A stretch of 64,000 nucleotides of DNA from Ciona intestinalis (taxonomy: Eukaryota; Chordata; Ascidiacea; Phlebobranchia; Cionidae): contig NC_020179.2 in assembly GCF_000224145.3 (NCBI RefSeq), positions 1,947,612 through 2,011,611 on the forward strand, read 5' to 3'. A model generated the notes under the pieces. That model had not been told where the DNA came from. It did no database searches and saw only the letters and a list, made by a program, of their open reading frames with translations. The position numbers and the translations under genes are program-made. Positions 33,258 through 46,700 of this stretch are shown here, piece after piece (position 1 is the first letter of the stretch; every line of letters starts with the position of its first letter).

Positions 33258-34786
33258 CCAAAATCACCTTCTATATGCCCGAAAATGTTTATTGTTAATT
33301 TGTTTACATTTTTAGATTGAATATGCACCTACTGATGTACACTCGCTGTTGTTGCAGCCGGTACCCAAAATTGCAGAGTTTTTAACATTACTTTTGTACT
33401 AAACGTTTAGTAAAGCTGGTTTAAATATTTCCTGGTAAATAGTTCGCCGAAATTGTCTTTTTATCGTTTGTTTGCTGTTGCTATTGTGTATATTTTGGGA
33501 TCAGCATACATGACTACATTTCCCATTTTTAACCCTTTGAACTTATATTCTAACTAACAGCACAGTTCAGTCGAACACAATACCTATACGTACTTTACTT
33601 AAGCCTAAATCCACACCATTTCAATATATGTACATACATTTGTATATGGCAAAATCTTGGGTGTAAAATCACTTGACATCATAACCTGAATAATATGACG
33701 TCGAAACGTCGGTTCAAATTGAAATATTGCGAGAAAGTCGCTTTCTGTACTTATGATACACCTAACAGCAGAGGCGCAAACAGTAACCAACTTTTACAGA
33801 CAATAAACAAGTTTTACTAACCTTAAAATGCATATCAAAACAGCGGAGCGGGAAGTACCACGTCACAGAACGTTTACACTATAATACAGAATGATCTATA
33901 CCCAAATAGACACTAACCTATTAGACTGACAAGACTTAATCCTGTTTCTGTAACTCTAATCCTGGTGGAGCAAAACGCAAATGGAAACCACGCCAAAAAC
34001 GGTGAAGTCTTGATAGCAATCAACGTGCGGCGTTTATGCTCCAGGAAACGCGCGCAATGATAGCAATGCAACTTTGTTTCGGCAATGTAAAATCAGAAAA
34101 CTGCAATTCTGCTGCCATTTTTTGATAAAGGGCTTTATGATCTGCCACTGACTGCATTCGTCTGGTGTCTGAGACGGAAAACAATAAAGAATGCTGGTAA
34201 ATGAGGACACATGTTTGCCACTGCAGCAGGGTCGTTGTATTGCTTAAAATGAAAATCGCGTTGGAGTGCGTAAAACAACAAAGTAAAAAGTCCGCGCATT
34301 TTTAGTGCGCAAATAAAATGGAAACAGTAAAACGTAAAACAGGCAAAATTGAACTTACGACTGACAACAACAAAATGTGGAATCTTTGACTTCGTGGTCG
34401 TTTTGATAACGGTTGTGTGCAAATTGAACATTAGTCAAAATCGTTTTGTCACAAATGCTAACTTATTGCATTCAGTATGAAATGTTGGTAAAAAAAGTTC
34501 ATTTTTTGCTAATGCAGCTACAGTTCAGTAACAAACGTAAGGTTTTGCGTAAAAAAAGATTTGAAACTTATACGTAGATGTAGCTTATTAAATAAAAAGC
34601 TAGTTCCAAAAAAAACGTAGGCAAATCCATGAATTTGGTTTCAGTTCATACGTGAAATTGTAGGTTTTAAAATGAGGTCATTGACAGCTATTCAAAAACA
34701 GTGCCAGCAACATACGTATATATATTTATCGAAAGTATAAAAACACCTTCGTTGATTAAACTGCTGTTGAGTAGAAATAATAGTCC

Positions 34787-37700
34787 TCACGAGGTTTTGT
34801 CGAATAGATGCAGAATATCTTGCTCGTCTGTGTTGTCTGTTCCTACCAGATCGTCGGGCATGCTTAGGATTTGGTCGAGATCAGAGTTGTCGGGCAGAAT
34901 CTGTAATGTTTTATATTGGTAAAATTCTAAACATTTTACGTTTAGCAAAAAAGCTGTTTGTCCGGACCTGTGGCTTGGTGATTAGAGCACGCGTGGTAAA
35001 AAGGTGAATCTGATTTAATGTTCGATGCTTATTATCATTGTGAACGTGCGTGCCATCAGGCAAGAAACTTAATTGCCAGATTGCAGAAACCCGCAGTCAC
35101 TTTCACTTAAATTTTAGTTAAAATCGCTTTAAAATTTAGTTAAAACGTTTCGGACTGTACATTTTGGGCTTCAATCATGAGTGTTTTGCCACATGTTAAT
35201 TTAGTTTTGTCAACAGCTTGTTCAAATTGCAAATTGTCAGCCATTTCAAGTTGTTAAACTACAAACAAAGCAATAAAACAATCACCAACAAAGGTATACA
35301 CACGTGACAAAAAAACTCCCGTATTATAACTATTGCTTTCGTTTCCCCAACCACGCGTGAATAAGTTATTATCATTAAGTCATTTATAAGAATATAATAA
35401 GGTGGGGTAAAATGGGACACTTTTAGCACAGAATATCTAAATATACTGACCGTGTTTTAAACAATTAACAATGATATATATATGGGAGTTGTGAGGATAC
35501 GGATTTATAATTCTTTGAATTTTCTTTCTTTACTACCAAATGAGACGAGAAATAGAATACTAAGGTTTCCCATCTTCCCCCACCCTACTATATAAAAAAG
35601 TATTGTTTACTTACATCTAGAGAGCCGATTGTTTCATCTGTTATTGCATCAGTTTTGAAATCCACCGTTTCCCCATCAAAACTTATGCTAGGCACCGACG
35701 TCACTCCATCGTCGTCGAATAGGGACGGGAACGGGTTTAGACAGGTTTCAACCGGTTCGTTCTTGCAGGTGTTCATATCCTGTTGGTTGCTGCTTAAGTT
35801 TGGGGTTTGGAGTGGATTAATGGATCCGCACGTTGGCGCAGCGGAGAATGCACCAGAGGAAGGGGTAGGGCAGTTGTTGGATTGTGGGGTTAAGGAGCTG
35901 CTACTTGGGGGGCGAATGGGGGTGTTTGGGTCTTGTGGAGTCTTTGGATTTCCTGGTGCTCGACGCTGATTAAAAAAAAACGGTTAGCCCTTTAGGAACT
36001 ATAATGTTATCGACATGTATATTTGGGGGGAGAAGATAGGACACCTTTTCATTATGTTTCTACCGAACATTCAATGAATTATAAAACCGTATCCTTAGAC
36101 TCCCATAGACCGTTATTAAGTGTTTAAAACACGATTACGATATTTTGATATTAAGGTGTCCCGTCTCCCCCCACCCTACTACATTTAAAGGCAGAGTCAA
36201 CAACTACTATGCTTACGTTTGGAGAACCGTTATTGCCCGTAGAAAGTGCTGCGTGGTTTAATCGCTTTTCAATAGGAACCATATCGTTTCTGGCAATGTT
36301 GTCGGATATTTCGTTGCCCATGGGAACGGCTGGCCCTCCACGCATGAACCCAGGGCATGGGGCTGGGTTCGAAGCCACACCGCAACGGTTGAAGTCGTAC
36401 CCTTGGGAATAACCTAGAGAGAAAGAAAAACAGATGTTTAAAACGCGTAACTCGCATCTTTAAAGAGAGGTTCGTTTATACAGGTTATAAAAAGGACTAA
36501 AAGTACTCTATGAATCTATATATTGTAAAGTATTGGCCAGCGCCGTGGTTAGCACACCTGCTGCGTCTAACCCAGAGGTAATGGGTTAAAGGCTCGACGC
36601 TCCTACAATTGTGGGCGTATGTGTTCTTTGGCAAGACACTTAACGACAATTGCTTCAGTGGTCATTAATGGGTTATCCAAACTGTCAACTATGCATAAAA
36701 AAATCCAAAAGTAATCACCCACAAAGTAACATACTTGGTAACAATCATTTATTGTTTTGTGGTGACGTCTAAAACCAAGGGTAATGAACCCTAGCCGCAA
36801 CCCAAGGCCTTGACCCGCCCATAGCTGTATAGAATTTATATATATATATATATACCTTGGTTAGAATCGTTCGAGTTGAACCTGTGGCAAGGCTGGGATG
36901 AATAACTTCCAGGACTTGGAGCTGGTAGGTTACTTAGTGTTAAACCTGGTGATGTGACGCTTTTTAAACGTTTATCTGAAATGGAATTAAATAAATAAAA
37001 TAGATCGAGTAAATAAATGAAAATTTTGTCTCAAGCAAACTTCAAATTAAAGAATGAACTGTTCATTTTTTATTTGAATAAACTGAACAAAAATGTTCGA
37101 TTTGTCTGCAGATGCTATATAGATTGTGCAGACATTGCATATTAAATAATATATATATATAATATATATGAATTCTCAACTTTACACATACTTGGTGGAC
37201 CGTCGGGTTCTTGCTTCACATGCACTTCGTTCCTGTGATGGTGCGGCTCTTGCTTAATGCTCAAAGCGCTTATGAATTGAGGCTCTGTCTTCGTATTAAA
37301 AGGTCCCGACATCGAATTGGGTTCCTGTTTCACGCTTATTCGGTCAAAGTTTTCCGTTTTTACCATCCCGTTCATGGCAGGGTCTGGCCCTCCGCGCATG
37401 GCGCCATCATGCGGTGTACTGACCGGCAGTGGTGTCCATTTACAGTTGGCATCGATGGAAACAAGATGGCACTCACGGTCCTGGACAGCTTTGAGAATAT
37501 TTTGAATGTACTGATCCACCTCCAAATACTCAAGCAGTGCGTTTTTGCTGAAAGTAAAAAACAACCCATAAGTACCTATAGGAAATCCCACATTATAGTA
37601 GGGTAGGGCAACATGGGACGCCTTAGCACAGAATATCCAAGTATCCTTATCGTTTTTTAAACAATAACAACGGTCTGTGGGGGTCGTGAGGGTTTTGTTT

Positions 37701-40700
37701 TAATATGTTTACTACCAAATGGGACGATAAAATAGGACGGGAAGGTGTCCCATCCTCCCCCACTCTACTGTATCAAAATAAGCAACGTTTTCGATTAAGT
37801 AACAGCACAAACGTTTCAGTTACGCATTACATGTTTTAAAGTCAGCCATAGCAGCACGACATTACAGAAAAGTGAGTCATTCAAAACGAGTTCACACATA
37901 GTTTGTGTGTTTTTTCTACCATCAGCAATTTCATGGTAGATATATTTAGGCTCAAACCTTCGCACTTTGGTCAAAACTCTTTAAAATATTACTTGGCCGC
38001 TCTTATTGTTTTAGTTAAGTTGAAGTTTAGGTTAATACTTTTGCAGTTATTGTGCTTTTGTAATAAGACCGAGGTGTCTTGCATTTTTGTTCATGTACAC
38101 TTTATTTACTTTATTTATTCATATGATCGAAAAAGTTACCTAATGCAAATAACCTCTGAGTAAAAGAAGTATTTTTAACAAATATTCCATGCATATCGCT
38201 ATAGCCCCATAGTCTGATTTGTTCGGGCCAACGAGTTTTCGCATTTTAATATCGTAACCTATCCGTAACACAGAAGTCGCAACTTAAACGAAGGTGCAAC
38301 ATACACGTTGTACTTACTGGCATATCGGGCATCTCCAAGTAGCGTTATCGCTGTTCATTTGAAGGTATGATTCAAGATCGAAGCACTGGCAATCAAAAAA
38401 GATATTAAACTACGGGCCAAACGTTATATATAGTTTATTGGAGGGGAAAAACTAAACAAAGAACACATAAAAAATACTAAAAACACTTAAAAAAATACTA
38501 GGAAGTAGTAAACAAAGAACACTTAAAAAAATATAAAACCGTATCCTTAGGACTCCCATAGACCGTTGTTAATTGTTTAAAACACCATTCGGATATTTGG
38601 ATACTATGTGCCAAAGGTGTCCAGTTTTACCCACAGTACTATACTTTCTTATTAAAATCAGTCGCTCAGTTTCTACTAGAAGACTTGGCCAATAAACGAA
38701 GATTGTTAAATTAATTGTCCCCGCCGCCCACTAGTTTACATAATTAAGTAATGTATGTCAAACAAAGCGCAGGCGTAAGACAATTTCCAAATATCATGTA
38801 CCCTCGTTGTCAGTACCTGGATGTGCTTACAGTCTTTGCCTCGTGCGGGAATCTTAATTCTTGTGTACGTGATTGGGCAGCGCAATGATACTTTTATTGG
38901 TGGCATTTCCCCTCCTGTGTCGCAGTTCATCCCCGTTCCGCTTGAGTTGCTAATAGCCCCGTTCGCGAAGTTTCGCTTGACTGCACATAGAAAGCGAACC
39001 GGTAAATAATGTTTAACTTTTAAAAATTAACTTTAAGAGTTCGTATTCTTGTGCTCAAGTCAAATAATTTTAAAACTAAATAGTGATTATAAATAGCATT
39101 AGATTTCGAGCACATATCAACAAAAAATGAGAGGGTATTACTTCATGTATCAGCATAAGGCAAATATACGGTAACCTATATACTGTAAACCTGTACGTTA
39201 CGTTCCACGCGTAAATTACTTTGAAACCTTAGAGTTAACGTCGTAGGACAAACTAATGTAACAACATTTCTGCTTACTTTGTTCTATACAGTGGTAACCC
39301 GGAAGAACTCGCTTGAGCATAAGGCCTTTCAACGCGAATCTGATACTTGGACGGTGAACCAGTTGCAGTACGAAGAAATGCGACTGTAAGGAAAAAACAA
39401 TTAAAACATGAATGAATAAATTTAAGCTATTTTTCACGCGTGCTTGGAAAACTGCAGTCGTTATAACACGGCTGTTATGCTTCATACACCTCGGACACAT
39501 GTAGCATATAATATCCAAATATCCAGATCGTGTTTAAAACAATTTACAACGGGTTATGCTGGTAGTCGTGAGGATACGGTTTTTTAATTCTTTAAAAGTT
39601 CGTTACTACCAAATAGGACGAGAAAATGGAATGAAAAGGTGTCCCATCTTTCCCCATCCTATATTCTCTAGACTCTATAGAACTTTCCCGCCAACATCAT
39701 TACAACTCTTGGCAGTTTGTGCATTTTATTTTCTGGCCTGTTCTATGTAACCCAAAATCTAACACTCACACAGCAACATGCTGACACTGTGATGTCCACT
39801 GTATTCCTTCCAGGTTGGCAAACCTTCTTCAGGTACAAGGGCTTATGGCTTGAACGGTCCTGGCCGCGTGGTATTGTGAGCGGAACATGATTAGCGCTCA
39901 CCTGTAAAAAATGCAAGTCTTTTTTAAACCTAAGCATTTTTAGTACGTGTAAGTTATACTTTACGCACACTTTTGTTTCCATTGGAAGTTTAACTTAATA
40001 ATAATTAGATATAAATGTCTCGTTTGTCTGCTAGATGTACTTTTTTCAATTAATTGTAAATAAGTTTTTAAGTGTAAGCGTGTTTTAACAACCGTTCTTT
40101 ATGACTGTATCCTCTTTTGATTTAATACATTTCTAGATTTTCGCTACCGTAATCGAAGAGACAAATAAAGTTATTGTTGTTACATGTTGTTGTTTTTTTA
40201 AATTTGTTAAATGATCATGTTGTATAAATATTTCGTCTTTTAATTTCATACGATAAACCGGTAACGGTTGGTATATGTTATATAATTCATTTTCGATACC
40301 ATCAGTGTAATGAATTATTCAAAGCACATGCAATGTTGTGGAGTGCGGTAGTATTACAGTAGGCCTTAGCAAAATTTTGGGACTTTCAAGTCAGCAATAA
40401 ACGCCGAATTCTTCTTGTCACCCTTAGTTAAAATGGAGAGAGTCGAATTTTTTTTTTAAGAATTAAAAGGAGTGCCAAGTTAAATGGTTTGTTTGGTCTA
40501 GTGGAAAATGTGGCCACACGTTGAGGGTGTAATTACTCAGTATTTACCTGTACTGAATGCGGCCAGTTCGTGTGTTTAAGCATGTCTTCGTGGTGGTAGC
40601 ACTTAAACTGTAGGTCCAGGTCATGCCTTATAACAACAATATATATTGTTAGCTGCGCGCCCAAAGGAGAACCATCAATCTAATGTAGTTGACAAAAGCA

Positions 40701-43700
40701 ATCTCACCTTTCGAAGAGAGTCCGGTATACGTTAGGTCGCAGATGAAACGCATGGCTGCTTACCACTAGATTGTGCCCAAGGCGAAAAGGACCGAGGACG
40801 ATGCCGTCTCGAACGGGGAAGGTCAGACGAAGTTCATCGTGTGCTGCGTAATAACATTTTTGTCAACATACAACGTCATACTCAGGTACCGCTTTTTCGG
40901 GATGGGCGACCTGGTTCTGTTTATTGGTTAAATGTAACTTATCGCCGGCAAGGAGACATAAGGGCGCGCCAAGCAGCAACAGCGCACCTCAAGCAAGCAT
41001 CCTTAACACTTTCCACGTATTACCGTCACTAATATCCAGATCACCACACCTGTGCTCGCTGACAGTAAGGGTTATGGTCGCATTATTGCCTCGATTCGTG
41101 GTTGGTAAGGAAGATAAGGAGACCTCGGCTTAAACTGACTCACGCCACCGCTTCAGCCTTGAGGGTGGTCGGTCGAGGATATTACTAACACACCGGGATG
41201 TAAAGTTTATTTCTTTCAGAATGTCATCGAACGGAATTTTTTGTTCGTGACGCGTTCTTGTTTGTCAACAAGCTGTGCCGCACACACAAGCGCAAACGCG
41301 CGCGCTTATTAAATTTCTTGGAGGTAGTCACGTTAACTGCTATGTAATTAATCGTCAGACCGAATACTTCTTAAATGTCACAGTCCTTGTTTGCACACGA
41401 GTGATATCAGCTTTGGGACTCCTCTTTCTAGTAACTATGTACTTAACAATTGTATCGTACACCCATTCATTCGTTTAAAAGATTACTATTATAATGCTTT
41501 AGTTCTATATGTGTTTTGTTTCATTTAAAACCAGTTTCCCAGCCTCTTTATTTACATTGAACCAATTCCAACTTGTACTTTACAGTAAAATTTAAAATAC
41601 TTTATGGACTACTGTGGTACACAACCCATAAATCAATGATTGAAATGACGACTTTAATTGCGATAATTTAAGGTTGCATTGTAGAGACGCACTGATAAAT
41701 AGAAATGGTACCTAATCATTTAAAATGTAGCTTACTTGATTTTCCTTCAGAAATTGCTGCTGGGATAGCGGGCTCTGTGTTTGGATATGGTGGCACGTTA
41801 TGGGCGCTGCCTGGGGTTAAAGGGGGCGTAGGGTTCCCTGGAATTGGGTTTGGCTGGTGGGAGTTGATGTTTCGACCCTGCAGAGAAAAATTCCATTAGC
41901 AACGAGTTTTCTTTGACATTGGAAACCAGACACTATATTAAGTTTAGTATGTACACCTCACGCCCGTAGTCAAGGCCTAAGTACACGATTTGTTTGGACA
42001 AGGACGTGACGGATAATTTGCCAACACCCTGGGTCTCATAAAGCGACTATATCGTTTTAACTACAAAACTACCGACAACAGACTTTATAAGGTTGATAAA
42101 TGCTTTATTATTATTGGTAGCGTGTGTTGTACATATATAGCTAAAGCATATTGCATGAAAATTGCAAACTATATTATCATATATAGTAATATGGGGTAGA
42201 TATGACACCTTTAGCATATAATATCCAAATATCGTAAAAGTGTTTTAAACAATTAACGATAGTCCATGGGAGTCGTAAAGTTACGGTTGTATAACTGTTT
42301 GAATGTTCTTTTTTACTGTCAGATTGGACGAGAAAGTAGAATGAAAAGGTGTCCCATCTTACCCCACCCTACTAAATCATATATAACTTACATCAGCTGG
42401 GTACGGGTAGCCGTGACGTTGTGGGTACGAACCATTAGGGTCACCATGCTGGCCTTGGAAGTAAGGTTTCTGTTGGCTGTTGGGGTGGTTGTTGGGTAAC
42501 CGGGGACTGTACCGGGGGCCCACTGACCCACCAGGGTGCTGGTGTGTCCCGTGAATGGGTTCAGGGGGCTTGTTGTAATGATTCGGCATGTTGGGGCTTC
42601 CGTTGAACGGAACTTGGCCATAATTCTGTTTTTATGGAGTTTGATGATATATAATATAACTCTATTTGTCTCTCCGATTACGGTAGTGAATATTTAGAAA
42701 TCTTTTAAGCAAAAAAAACAGGATATCAATAGTTGCTTAAACATGCTTACAGTTAAAAACATGTTTACATTTAGTTTAAGCGTGGTTGCTACATTTATTT
42801 TACAATTGGCTCGTGCAGTTACATACCCCTGGCTGTTGGGCTATATGACGTAGCACGTGGACCCTCGCCAATAGATATTATAATACAGTACTGTGGGGTA
42901 AGATGGGACACCTTTAGAACATAAAACTAAAATGTCCTGATCGGATAACAACGGTCTGTTGGAGCCGTAAGGATACGGTTTATTGTTTCTTTGAATATTC
43001 TTTGTTTACTACCAAATTATACGGGAAAATAGAATGAAATGTGTCCCGTCTCCCCCACCCTTCTTAGTTCTATGTATTAAATTGGTATTCGTTACCTGTT
43101 GAGGTCCACAGGATGTTTTAAAATTGTGTTCGTTGTTGTAGTTACGAACACTGGGGTGGCGTTGGTTCTGCATTGGGCCCATTCCCGTGCCCATTTGATA
43201 AGACCCTGGACCCCTGTTGTACTGATGTGGCATTTGGGGTCGAAATCTGTTGGGCTGTTGCATCATAGGGTGTGTGTTGGATGGGTGATTCATATTAGGA
43301 TGCATATGGTGATCCATCATACCGCCTGTATTCTGTAGAAAACAAATTGTACAAATCAGATACCGTTTTGTATAGTAGGGTGGAGGAAGACGGGACACCT
43401 ATAGAAGTAATGTCCAAACATACAGATCGTGTTTTAAACAGTTAGCATCAGGCAATGCGAGTCGTAAGGATACGGTTTTATAAAGCTTTGAATATTTTAA
43501 ATTTACTAGAAAATAGAACGAGAAAATAGAATGAAAAGGTGTCCCATCTTTCCCCAACCTACCATATATAAAAAAAATAAGTTTATAAAACGAATTTACT
43601 CTAGTGTTGTTTGTTATGTAAGCGAATGTATGGTGTATTCATTCACCCCATGCGCATAGCCGATTTAATCATAATATAAACACCAGACAATAGCCACAAC

Positions 43701-46700
43701 ATCTGGTCGTAAAACAGGCTTATAAAATGAAATTTAACAGATCGTATCGGCGATACCTCAAAACAGTAAATAGCGAATTGGACACGTGATACGGGTAATT
43801 GAACTGTATATTGTCGCTTACGCAAAATGAAATGCTGCAAAAGAACAATGTATAAAAGGATGATTCCAGCAAACCAATAAACAACACGGTCATTGTACAG
43901 CGGCTGTTATTGTGCAAAGGTGAAGATACAAAAGTCAAGCTGGCTTAGGTAAAACAATGGCGTCAAAGAGTCAGAATTGCATGTGAAACGTTTTATTCTT
44001 GTGGTTTAAAACCAACGCTTCGTCATGGCGGTGGAATCTGACAAGAAGGCCCTCGGGTAGTAAACGCAACAGACGGCGTCTATTGACTTCGACCAAGATG
44101 TAAAAACAATGTAATTAGTGGAGTTTACACGCGCAAACTCGGTCGTACAAAGTGTTGTTTTTACTTGCGCATCTAACAATTAAAACCATACACACGTAGT
44201 CGATACAAGCTTCACGGGAGACGACGCTCTAATGGGCCACACGCACGCCCGATTACGAATTGATTTTGCTAATTACAGTGCGACTGTTGTTCTATTTGGG
44301 ACATAGTTTAAAGTGTATAGATAGTATTGCGCGCTACAAGAGAAAAAGTGTCATTGTCTGGGTGCCTGATTTTTTTTGCGAGCCCTGTTAAATAAAGGTC
44401 GCCAGCGCCAATAATGTAAAAGCCACAGTTAGCTTGAGGGGTCGCCTTAAATCGGCGTTTGAAGTGACCGCATTGAGTTCCGATCGTGCTACGAGAAATT
44501 CTCCTGCGCTGGCGGAGGTGTAGCGTGTTTATTTCAACGCTTCTACAAATAAACAGCAGGGTAACCACGACGGAGACGCATTCCACGCCCTGTCGGTAAC
44601 AACCACAGTCGAATATGCAAGGCGAGCTAACGCCGTACTCAGCTATTCCGCTACCAGTACAAGCAAACAAACAACCACAAGATCCGTAAATGGGTATTGC
44701 AATTTTTCACATACCGATCGCATGACGCAAGTGGCAGGTTCATTTCACAAGCGATATTATATATCAGAATTATTATATGGTATATTAACCATTTGCATTT
44801 TGTGATAAACAGTATTATCATTGAATCAGTTATACGATCGAATTCTGCGCTTCAATGTAGTGCGGTTCAGGTCTCATATATAAACAGCACGCAGATGTTT
44901 CAAGTTATATCCGCTCATAATTGCGCTACTTTTCAAAATAAGTACCTTGCTTACCTACACCAAAACCGCGGGCGTGAAAATATAATGCATATGATACCAT
45001 TTTGCTGTTATATTCTGTAGCATAAACCAAGCGGTCGGAAGTAGGTACCAGTTAGCCGATTCACCTACGAAGTAAATCTAAACTCAGATTGGAAGCAATG
45101 CCTTTGGTCTTAACACAGTTCCTTGAACCTAATTTGCTTTACAACATAAGACTTCGATATATATGACCGGAGGCTATGGTGGCATTGCTCGTGTGTCAGT
45201 GTGTTTAATCAGTTACCTATTGTGGTAGATTAACATAACAAACCAATTGGTGTCGCTTTATTAGAAAGTTAAACGGGCCCTCGGGGGCGTGGGTTTAATA
45301 AGCTAAAGGGTGTGGGTAAACTTTAGCGTGGGAGCAAAGCGGAAATGTCTACGTGTCGGTCTGTGGACAAAGACAGACTTGGTGTATTTGGTTACGTCAT
45401 CGTTAAAATGTGAATAGACCGTCGCCGAATCGCGGGTCACATCTCTGACGTCATCCGCACCGTTGTTTGCGATGCGGGGGAGATAAAAGTGACGTCATAG
45501 TGGAATGCGACTCGAACAATGGCGCTTCGGTGTTCGGAAACAAAGGCTTAAACTTGTAAGCTGGCGGATCATATACACGCGGTAGTTACCGGGTCGTAGC
45601 CGCTGGGTTGTTCTTGATGCTCTTTAATGAACGTGGCTGTAGCTGTAGCGGTCGCTGTAGCGGCGGCGGCAGCAGCAGCGATGGCGGCAGCGGCGGCGGC
45701 GGCAGCTGGAGGATGATGGCTCTGTGTAAAATGACATTTGGGTAAGTAAAACACACAATATTAACAGAAGGCTTCGATTACCTGGTCTTGGATGTGGTGA
45801 CCAGGTGACCCGTTGTTGCCATATCTTCCAGGACCCATGCCACGATGGCCATTCGCGTACATGGATGACGTGCTGTGGTACATGTTACCCATGCCAGGTT
45901 TATCATGCTGGTAGTTATAGTTTGTCTGCATCGGGTCTGGATGCCCCATGTGCTGCTGGGCGAAGGATGTGGCATTGGATTGACTCCTTACTGGGACAGG
46001 TGGCGTCTGGGTTGTAGACACCCCCCACACCGTGGTTATGACAGACAAAGAAGGGTGATGATTCGGTTGCATTGGGGGTTGGGGTGAGTTCCAGTTCTGC
46101 GGTGGCTCGTGCGGCCTGGGAATATTTTTTTTGAATCACAACTTACGTTAAAGTAATAATAAACGGTGTTGGTTAATTTGTCTAGAAAATTGTTCCCATC
46201 AAAGAACTTTGGCATCGAATAAAAGTTTCTTCGAGCGAATGATTTCAACTTAATATCAGGGCGTTACTTTACTGTGGTCACTAAAGTTTCAATTAAACTA
46301 ATTGACTGTAAATGATTATCGAAAAGATTAATTAAACATATATAGTTGGGTAGGGGAAGATGGGGCAACTTTTTATTTTATTTTCTCGTCCCGTGTTATA
46401 GTAAACAACGAACATTCAAAGAATTATAAAAGTATCCTCACGAATCCTATAGACCGTTGTTAATTGTTTAAAACACGATCAGGGTGTTTTGATATTATGT
46501 GCTAAAGGTGTCTCATCTTACCCAACAGTATTATACCTATCTATCATGTTTCTTTAACATTTCCACCAAAACCTGGTTTTAATACATTCAGACTGACTTG
46601 CAGAAAAACTATGATCTTAATAATAATAACAAACTAAAGTTACAATATATATTGCTAAATTTTGACGAAGAATTTATTTGTTATTTTGGTAATTAATATC

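Larger units (their letters stand above)
31745..34786. other. Tail-to-tail intergenic region IRF-like / ZMIZ
   Basis: Apart from two MITEs, a SINE and an AT microsatellite (33217-33257) I see no gene. Only short domainless frames. Part must be the ZMIZ 3' UTR. Confidence 0.5.

Noticed and set aside
36536-36620. tRNA gene candidate from A-box and B-box-like sequence
   Set aside because: It is the head of the dispersed SINE, not a folded tRNA; no anticodon arm can be assigned.
44308-44670. 120-codon minus-strand frame inside a ZMIZ intron
   Set aside because: No match to ZMIZ or any family, no fitting splice phase, GC-richer stretch where open frames arise by chance.
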